DNA of 64,000 nt from Actinocorallia sp. API 0066 (GTDB taxonomy: Bacteria > Actinomycetota > Actinomycetes > Streptosporangiales > Streptosporangiaceae): assembly GCF_020991275.1 (NCBI RefSeq), contig NZ_JAJLQY010000001.1, positions 186,001 to 250,000 on the forward strand, given 5' to 3'. Positions 58,894-64,000 of the stretch are shown one piece after another (the stretch's first letter is position 1; each line of letters begins with the position of its first letter). Below the pieces are notes generated by a model, which saw only the letters and a list, made by a program, of their open reading frames with translations, made no database searches and was not told the origin of the DNA. The position numbers were made by a program, and so were the translations under genes.

Positions 58894-59867
58894 GCGGGAT
58901 CAAAACCCAGGGCGAGAAGAAGCTGATGCTCTTCTCCGGCCGTGCCTATCCGGAGCTCGCCAAAGAGGTCGCCGACAACCTCGACTGCGAGCTCGTGCCA
59001 ACTGCCGCGTACGACTTCGCCAACGGCGAGACGTTCGTCCGGTTCCTGGAGTCGGTCCGGGGCAGCGACGCCTTTGTGATCCAGAGCCACATGGCTCCGA
59101 TCAACCAGTGGATCATGGAACAGCTGATCATGGTGGACGCGCTCAAGCGGGCCAGCGCCCAGCGCATCACCGTGGTCGCGCCGTTCTTCGGCTACGCCCG
59201 TCAGGACAAGAAGCACCGCGGCCGCGAGCCCATCTCCGCGCGCCTCATGGCCGACCTGTTCAAGACCGCCGGCGCCGACCGGCTCATCACCGTCGACCTG
59301 CACACCGCGCAGATCCAGGGCTTCTTCGACGGCCCCGTGGACCACCTGTTCGCGCTGGAGATCCTCGCCGACCACGTCGCGAGCACCCTCGACACCTCCC
59401 AGGTGACGGTCGTCGCCCCCGACGCGGGCCGGGTCCGCGTCGCGGAGCGCTGGACCGACCGCCTGGGCTGCCCGCTGGCCATCATCCACAAGCGGCGCGA
59501 CCCGCTGGTCGCCAACGAGGTCAAGGTCTTTGAGGTCGTCGGCCAGGTCGAGGGCCGCACCTGCGTCATCGTCGACGACATGATCGACACCGGTGGCACC
59601 ATCGTGAAGGCCGCCGAGGCCCTCTTCGAGCAGGGCGCCGCCCGCGTCGTCGTCACCGCGACCCACGGCGTCCTCTCCGGCCCCGCCGTGGACCGCCTGA
59701 AGAACTCCCGGATCTCCGAGGTGGTGCTCTGCAACACCCTCCCGATCCCGGCCGAGAAGCAGTTCGACAAACTCACCGTCCTCTCGATCGCCCCACTCCT
59801 CGCCAGCGCGATCAACGAGGTCTTCCACGACGGCTCCGTAACGTCCCTCTTCGACGGCGAAGCCTAA
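58890..59867 (+). CDS. prs: Ribose-phosphate pyrophosphokinase (PRPP synthetase)
   Basis: 325 residues. Class I Prs signatures are LMLFSGRAYPELAKEVADNL, the ATP-binding loop YARQDKKHRGREPISARLMA, LHTAQIQGFF, and the PRPP loop CVIVDDMIDTGGTI. It makes PRPP for nucleotides, histidine, tryptophan and the decaprenyl-phosphoribose route. The GTG start overlaps the glmU stop. No gene follows for about 440 bp; a hairpin at 59921-59940 may end the transcript. Confidence 0.97.
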   Translation: MSGIKTQGEKKLMLFSGRAYPELAKEVADNLDCELVPTAAYDFANGETFVRFLESVRGSDAFVIQSHMAPINQWIMEQLIMVDALKRASAQRITVVAPFFGYARQDKKHRGREPISARLMADLFKTAGADRLITVDLHTAQIQGFFDGPVDHLFALEILADHVASTLDTSQVTVVAPDAGRVRVAERWTDRLGCPLAIIHKRRDPLVANEVKVFEVVGQVEGRTCVIVDDMIDTGGTIVKAAEALFEQGAARVVVTATHGVLSGPAVDRLKNSRISEVVLCNTLPIPAEKQFDKLTVLSIAPLLASAINEVFHDGSVTSLFDGEA

Positions 59868-59900
59868 AAACACCCGAACCACCAACGTTCCAAACAAACC

Positions 59901-59975
59901 CAGCAGCCCTACGGATTGCCGGGCCCATCCGCATGGGCCCAGCAGCCCCAGCAGTCCCTACGGATCGCCGGGCCC
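59901..59975. repeat. Short direct repeat pair with a central hairpin, downstream of prs
   Basis: Two imperfect 26-27-bp copies (59901-59926 and 59949-59975) share cagcag, tacggat and gccgggccc. Between them GGGCCCAT-ccgc-ATGGGCCC (59921-59940) forms a perfect 8-bp hairpin that could terminate prs transcription. Confidence 0.6.
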
Positions 59976-60006
59976 GTGTGGAACACCCCGGTGGTGGAGC
60001 CTCCCG

Positions 60007-60096
60007 CCCAGGGGGTCGGGCGCTCCCGGTGCTGCCCCGTAGGCCCCCCGGGCCGGAGGGGCAGCGCCGGGCTCGCAAAGCGCCCGGCCCCCTGGG
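60007..60096 (+). ncRNA. Structured repeat element, copy 2 (upstream of rplY)
   Basis: Outer stem of 18 bp (60007-60024 with 60079-60096), inner stem of 14 bp (60025-60038 with 60058-60071) and the same one-sided bulge CTCGCAA (60072-60078) as copy 1 at 54616. Four pairs change on both sides between the copies (for example T-A to A-T, C-G to G-C, C-G to T-A), which supports a folded, conserved RNA or DNA structure. The tail is CCAATAA, followed by tandem duplications. Confidence 0.6.
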
Positions 60097-60165
60097 CCAA
60101 TAAGCACAGCCCGGCCCCCTGGGCCAATAAGCACAGCGCCCGGCCCCTTGGGCCAAACAAACACT
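60083..60165 (+). repeat. Tandem 27-bp duplication of the 3' arm of the structured element
   Basis: 60083-60109 and 60110-60136 are identical 27-bp copies, with a degenerate third from 60139. The unit comprises the 3' half of the outer stem plus the CCAATAAGCACAG tail, so several alternative partners for the 5' arm exist. Confidence 0.85.
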
Positions 60166-60311
60166 GCTAGAATCGTCAGACCGTGTGCGCCTCCGCTAGC
60201 GCGGCATGCCCGAGATGGGCGCCTGTGCCGGAGATGCGCCGAGACGCCCTACGGAAGGGCTGAGGTCTTAGCCAGCGTCAGACTTACGAGTTTCCTTCAA
60301 GGAGTTCCGCC
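60166..60311 (+). promoter_or_regulatory. rplY leader region
   Basis: This gap separates the repeats from the ribosomal protein gene. It begins with a relatively A/T-rich ctgctagaatcgtcagacc (tagaat is -10-like) and probably contains the rplY promoter and leader. A strong AAGGAG ribosome site lies 9 nt before the GTG at 60312. Confidence 0.45.
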
Positions 60312-60926
60312 GTGTCCGAGGTACGCATCGCCGCCGAGCCGCGCTCCGAGTTCGGTAAGGGTGCCGCCCGGCGCACCCGTCGCGCCGGGAAGGTGCCGGC
60401 CGTTCTGTACGGGCACGGCACGGACCCGCAGCACATCACGCTTCCGGGTCACGAGCTGATGCTCGCCCTGAAGACCCCGAACGTGCTGCTGCGCGTGTCG
60501 GGCCTGTCCGGTGGCGAGGAGCTCGCGCTGCCGAAGGACGTGCAGCGCGACCCGCTGAAGGGGTTCCTGGAGCACGTCGACCTGCTGCTGGTGAAGCGCG
60601 GCGAGAAGGTCACGGTGGACGTCCCGGTCGTCACGGTCGGGGACGTGCCGGCGGGCGGCCAGCTCGCGCAGGAGCTCACGGTCGTGTCGCTGGAGGCCGA
60701 GGCCACGCACATCCCGACCGAGATCACGGTGGACCTGGGCAAGCTGAGCGAGGGTTCGACCGTTCTGGTCAAGGACCTGTCGTTGCCGCGCGGCGTGACG
60801 GTCGCGGGCGGCGAGGACGCGCTGGTGCTGCAGATCACCGGCGTCAAGGAGAACCAGGTCGCGGCTCCCGAGGGTGAGGCCGGGGAGCCCGCTGAGGGCG
60901 CCGCCGAGGCCCCGTCCGCCGAGTAG
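60312..60926 (+). CDS. rplY: 50S ribosomal protein L25 / general stress protein Ctc
   Basis: 204 residues, the long (TL5/Ctc) form. The N-terminal 5S-rRNA-binding domain shows [21 protein letters not shown] and LYGHG, followed by the C-terminal beta domain ([41 protein letters not shown]). An acidic Ala/Glu-rich tail ([17 protein letters not shown]) ends it. It binds 5S rRNA in the large subunit. GTG start. A hairpin separates it from pth. Confidence 0.96.
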   Translation: MSEVRIAAEPRSEFGKGAARRTRRAGKVPAVLYGHGTDPQHITLPGHELMLALKTPNVLLRVSGLSGGEELALPKDVQRDPLKGFLEHVDLLLVKRGEKVTVDVPVVTVGDVPAGGQLAQELTVVSLEAEATHIPTEITVDLGKLSEGSTVLVKDLSLPRGVTVAGGEDALVLQITGVKENQVAAPEGEAGEPAEGAAEAPSAE

Positions 60927-60947
60927 GGCCGACGAGTACGACTCCGG

Positions 60948-60981
60948 GGGCCCCGGAACGCCTCAGCGCGTTCCGGGGCCC
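60948..60981 (+). terminator. Hairpin terminator between rplY and pth
   Basis: A 14-bp stem (60948-60961 with 60968-60981), 6-nt loop and weak TTGT tail. Confidence 0.7.
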
Positions 60982-61005
60982 TTGTGGTGTCCGGAGGGGG
61001 GCGGG

Positions 61006-61605
61006 ATGGCCTTCTGGAGGAGGAGCACGGTGGGTGAGGACGTCTGGTTGGTGGTCGGTCTGGGCAATCCTGGGCCGAAGTACGAGGCGACGCGGCACAA
61101 CGCGGGTGTGATGGTCGTGGATCTGCTGGCCGGTCGGGTGGGCGGGCGGTTCAAGGCGCACCGGTCGCGCTGTGACGTGGTGGAGGGCCGTCTTTCCGGG
61201 GTGCGGGCGGTGTTGGCGAAGCCGCGGTCTTACATGAACGAGTCGGGTGGCCCGGTGAAGGCGTTGCGCGACTTCTACAAGGTGCCGGACGAGCGGGTTC
61301 TGGTCGTCCATGACGAGCTGGATATCGATTTCGGGTCGGTCCGCTTGAAACGGGGTGGTGGTGACAATGGTCACAATGGCTTGCGTTCGGTGACGAGGTC
61401 GTTGGGTTCGAAGGAGTACCTGCGGTTGCGCTTCGGAGTCGGCCGTCCGCCGGGCCGGATGGACGCGGCGGCGTTCGTCCTGAAGGAGTTCTCCGTGGCG
61501 GAGCGGAGAGAACTCCCCTACTTCCTGGACAGGGCCGGCGACGCGGCGGAGGCGGTGTTGACGTCGGGTCTGGAGGCGGCGCAGAACACCTATCACGCTC
61601 CGTGA
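61006..61605 (+). CDS. pth: Peptidyl-tRNA hydrolase
   Basis: 199 residues. Bacterial Pth signatures are [20 protein letters not shown] with the catalytic His in [41 protein letters not shown] with the catalytic Asp, and [27 protein letters not shown]. It recycles peptidyl-tRNA dropped from ribosomes. The ATG at 61006 has GGAGG 7-8 nt upstream; longer frames run into the rplY tail. rplY-pth is a standard gene pair. Confidence 0.96.
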   Translation: MAFWRRSTVGEDVWLVVGLGNPGPKYEATRHNAGVMVVDLLAGRVGGRFKAHRSRCDVVEGRLSGVRAVLAKPRSYMNESGGPVKALRDFYKVPDERVLVVHDELDIDFGSVRLKRGGGDNGHNGLRSVTRSLGSKEYLRLRFGVGRPPGRMDAAAFVLKEFSVAERRELPYFLDRAGDAAEAVLTSGLEAAQNTYHAP

Positions 61606-61876
61606 TCGGCTTGGCCGTTCTTGGCCTCGTCGCGGAGGAGAGCGGCACGTGAGCGGCCCGTGGCAATGCCCGTGAAATATTACGAATTGTTACATGATTG
61701 ACAGGGCGCTCGCTGATATGGTCCCTGGACCTTGCTGCACCTGGGGTGCTCAGGGGGAGACGGGGGCCGGTGCCGGAGTCCGGAGGCTCGTTCACGCGCC
61801 ATTCACAATTCCCCCGAAACCCGCCCTAACAGGTGAACGGCAGCCTAAGCGAAGCTGTCTCACGGAGGAGTGCGCG
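61606..61876 (+). promoter_or_regulatory. Promoter region of the glycosylphosphotransferase gene
   Basis: 270 bp with no gene. A conspicuously A/T-rich patch (aaatattacgaattgttacatgattg, in 61675-61700) is followed by TTGACA and a TATGGT box only 13 bp apart, so a standard sigma-70 promoter cannot be assigned with confidence. Confidence 0.35.
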
Positions 61877-63367
61877 GTGAACGGGCTCGACTCTGACCAT
61901 ACGCCGCGGCCCGGGCAAGCCGCGCGCGTGGTCTCGATGGGCGCGGTCGGGCCGGGGTCCGGCCACGGCCGGGACGGCGACTGGACGACGGGTTACGTCG
62001 CCACCGCCGTGGTGTGCGACTTCCTCGTGGTGTCCGCGGGCACGCTGCTCGGGTTCTTCCTGCGGTTCCCGGGCACGCCGCACGAGAACTCGATGCCCTA
62101 CGTCGTCCTGTCGGTCGCGCTGCCGTTCCTGTGGGTGGGCGTGCTGGCGTTCGTCGGGGCCTACGACAGGGGCGTCTTCGGGGAGGGTTCGGAGGAGTAC
62201 CGGCGGGTGTTCCGCGCCGGGTTCGTCCTGGTCGCCTCGATCGCGATCGGCGCGTACGCGCTGAAGATGGACGTCGCGCGCGGCTATGTGATCACCGCGC
62301 TGCCGCTGGCGACGCTGCTGGACTTCCTGTGCCGCTACCTGCTGCGCAAGGGACTGCACCGGATGCGCGCGCGCGGCAGATGCATGCGTACCGCCGTCGT
62401 CGTCGGGCATGCGCCCGCCTCGCGTGAGCTGGTGCGCCAGTTGCGCCGCGAGCCCTACCACGGGCTCGACGTGGTCGCCGTCTGCCTGCCGCACGGCCCG
62501 CTGGAGCACGAGGAGCTGGACGGGGTCCCGGTGCTCGGCGACTTCGCGCAGGCCAACGACGTCGTCAAGCTGACCGGCGCCAGGACGGTCGCGGTGCTGG
62601 CGTGCCCGGAGATGGACGCCGTCGCGCTGCGCCGCCTCGCCTGGAAGCTGGAGTCCGACGACGTCGAACTGTGCGTCGCGCCCGCCCTGATGGACGTCGC
62701 GGGCCCCAGGATCAGCATCCGGCCCGTCGCGGGGCTGCCGCTGCTGCACGTGGAGCACCCGGAGCTGAGCGGCACCCGCCGCACGTTCAAGAGCCTGTTC
62801 GACCGGACGGTGGCGCTGCTCCTGCTGGCCGTCGCGGCCCCGGTGATGCTCGCGATCGCCGGGTGCGTCGGCGCGACGAGCCGGGGCCCGGTGTTCTTCC
62901 GCCAGGTCAGGGTCGGCAAGGACGGTAGGACGTTCGTCGTCTACAAGTTCCGCACGATGGTCGCGGAGGCTGAGCGGCTGCGTCCGGCGCTGGTGAGCGA
63001 GGGCGACGGCCTCCTGTTCAAGATCCGGCGCGACCCCCGGATCACCCCGGTCGGGTCGTGGCTGCGCAAGTACTCCCTGGACGAGCTCCCGCAGCTCCTC
63101 AACGTGCTCAAGGGCGACATGTCGCTCGTCGGGCCGAGGCCGCCGCTGCCCGAGGAGGTGCGCAGCTTCCCCGCCGACGTCAGGCGCAGGCTCGCCGTCA
63201 AGCCCGGAATGACGGGCCTGTGGCAGGTGAGCGGAAGGTCCGACCTTTCGTGGGAGGATTCGGTCAGGCTGGATCTCCGTTATGTGGAGAACTGGACCCT
63301 CGCGATGGACCTCCAGATCATCTGGCGCACCGTCGCCACGGTCGTCAGGGGTGACGGCGCTTACTGA
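61877..63367 (+). CDS. Polyprenyl glycosylphosphotransferase (WbaP/ExoY type)
   Basis: 496 residues. Four N-terminal membrane helices (about 40-170) precede a CoA-binding-like Rossmann domain (TAVVVGHAPASRELVRQLRR). A membrane-inserted helix (VALLLLAVAAPVMLAIAGCVG) then leads into the catalytic bacterial sugar transferase domain: GPVFFRQVRVGKDGRTFVVY, KFRTMVAEAE, LRKYSLDELPQLLNVLKGDM, SLVGPRPPLPEEV and KPGMTGLWQVSGRS. It attaches a sugar-1-phosphate to undecaprenyl phosphate, starting exopolysaccharide or glycan synthesis. The GTG at 61877 has GGAGGAG upstream. Confidence 0.93.
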   Translation: MNGLDSDHTPRPGQAARVVSMGAVGPGSGHGRDGDWTTGYVATAVVCDFLVVSAGTLLGFFLRFPGTPHENSMPYVVLSVALPFLWVGVLAFVGAYDRGVFGEGSEEYRRVFRAGFVLVASIAIGAYALKMDVARGYVITALPLATLLDFLCRYLLRKGLHRMRARGRCMRTAVVVGHAPASRELVRQLRREPYHGLDVVAVCLPHGPLEHEELDGVPVLGDFAQANDVVKLTGARTVAVLACPEMDAVALRRLAWKLESDDVELCVAPALMDVAGPRISIRPVAGLPLLHVEHPELSGTRRTFKSLFDRTVALLLLAVAAPVMLAIAGCVGATSRGPVFFRQVRVGKDGRTFVVYKFRTMVAEAERLRPALVSEGDGLLFKIRRDPRITPVGSWLRKYSLDELPQLLNVLKGDMSLVGPRPPLPEEVRSFPADVRRRLAVKPGMTGLWQVSGRSDLSWEDSVRLDLRYVENWTLAMDLQIIWRTVATVVRGDGAY

Positions 63368-63436
63368 GATTTTTTTCCGGCCGGGGGTTCCGTATTCCCG
63401 GCAACAAGATCAACTATGTGGGGATACCCTGGTCCG

Positions 63437-64000
63437 ATGACGGTTGATGACCACGACGTTGCCGAAGATCTCGCGACGCGCGCGGGCGCTGTCCTGCTCG
63501 CGCTGCGCGCGGCGAAGGGGTTCGCCGACGGCCCCGCCCTGAAGAAGGCGGGCGACCTCGGCTCGCACGAGTTCCTCATGGCCGAGCTCGCCGGAGTCCG
63601 TCCCGAGGACGCGGTGCTCAGCGAGGAGGGCAAGGACGACCTCGCCCGGCTGGAGGCCGAGCGCGTCTGGATCGTGGACCCGCTCGACGGCACCCGTGAG
63701 TACAGCGAGGAGGGGCGCGACGACTGGGCCGTCCACGTCGCGCTGTACGCCAGGGGCGCCCTCGCCGCCGGAGCCGTCGCGCTGCCCGCCCAGGGCCGCA
63801 CCCTGTCGACCAAGCCGGGCGCGCCGCTACTGGCGGAGATGAGCGCCCGTTTTGCCGCCCCGCCGCAGGACATTCTGGACAAGAAGGCGCCTGTCCGGAT
63901 CGTGGTGTCCCGGACCCGTCCGCCCCAGATCGTGGAGACCCTCCGGGAGTACCTGCACGCCCGCGGCCTCACCACCGAACTCGTCCCCATGGGCTCGGCC
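63437..64000 (+). CDS. cysQ: 3'(2'),5'-bisphosphate nucleotidase / inositol-monophosphatase family, partial
   Basis: 188 codons are visible before the window ends; no stop. The metal-binding motif of the family is WIVDPLDGTREYSEEGRDDW, with the upstream acidic ligands in AVLSEEGKDD and KKAGDLGSHEF. The REYSEEGRDDWAVHVAL version is typical of actinobacterial CysQ, which hydrolyses PAP/PAPS in sulfur assimilation. The C-terminal catalytic aspartate region (WD...AAP) would lie beyond the edge. Promoter region 63368-63436 is short. Confidence 0.88.
   Translation, partial: MTVDDHDVAEDLATRAGAVLLALRAAKGFADGPALKKAGDLGSHEFLMAELAGVRPEDAVLSEEGKDDLARLEAERVWIVDPLDGTREYSEEGRDDWAVHVALYARGALAAGAVALPAQGRTLSTKPGAPLLAEMSARFAAPPQDILDKKAPVRIVVSRTRPPQIVETLREYLHARGLTTELVPMGSA

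Noticed and set aside
61700-61725. Sigma-70 promoter TTGACA with TATGGT before the glycosylphosphotransferase
   Set aside because: The spacing is about 13 bp, too short for a normal promoter.

Overview
The window is very GC-rich actinobacterial chromosome (GTG/TTG starts, GC-ending codons, IdeR box, SARP regulator, Rpf protein, S-adenosyl methyltransferase of the DUF574 type). Gene content and order (metG-tatD-rpf-rsmA-ispE-ABC-F, glmU-prs-rplY-pth) fit a filamentous actinomycete, most likely Streptosporangiales/Thermomonosporaceae such as Actinomadura; the family assignment is inference.

Region 1 (1-8.4 kb) is one edge of a specialised-metabolite cluster: a low-complexity Ser/Gly/Ala/His protein running off the left edge, a phenylacetate-CoA-ligase-like adenylating enzyme, an iron-sulfur-type flavoprotein reductase, a type II thioesterase, a CYP102-like P450, a divergent SHMT-fold PLP enzyme, a DUF574 methyltransferase and a SARP activator. 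Both divergent promoter regions carry matching 11-bp-spaced GGTTA heptamers on both strands, so the SARP probably drives all four transcription units. No PKS or NRPS lies in the window; the core is presumably further left or the pathway is free-standing.

Region 2 (8.4-12.6 kb) holds an AlkZ-like glycosylase, TetR/DoxX and MerR/quinone-oxidoreductase modules. Region 3 (12.65-18.70 kb) is a decayed integrative element in the 3' half of a tRNA-Ala(CGC) gene, bounded by identical 45-bp repeats. Its integrase is broken twice. Its only intact cargo is a coupled pair: a two-helix membrane protein and a 1038-residue NACHT/WD40 STAND ATPase that share a beta-arch-like motif. This is the best candidate for an undescribed (probably defensive) system. 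Immediately beyond the tRNA follow a Ser/Thr kinase with 19 exact 36-residue repeats and an NB-ARC/TPR protein (18.9-24.4 kb).

Region 4 (24.4-43.1 kb) is mixed: a GT-B-like protein, alcohol dehydrogenase, MFS pump, two secreted small proteins, an iron-regulated but degenerate adenylation domain, UbiA prenyltransferase, esterases, protein O-mannosyltransferase, rsmI, and a GT2 gene flanked by two paralogous membrane glycosyltransferases. Region 5 (43.1-64 kb) is core genome: metG, tatD, rpf, a sigma/anti-sigma pair, rsmA, ispE, ABC-F, a MarR-tam regulon, a fatty-acid desaturase, paired TetR genes, tRNA-Gln, glmU-prs, rplY, pth, a polyprenyl glycosylphosphotransferase and a truncated cysQ. A roughly 90-nt structured repeat with compensatory base changes lies upstream of both the desaturase and rplY.
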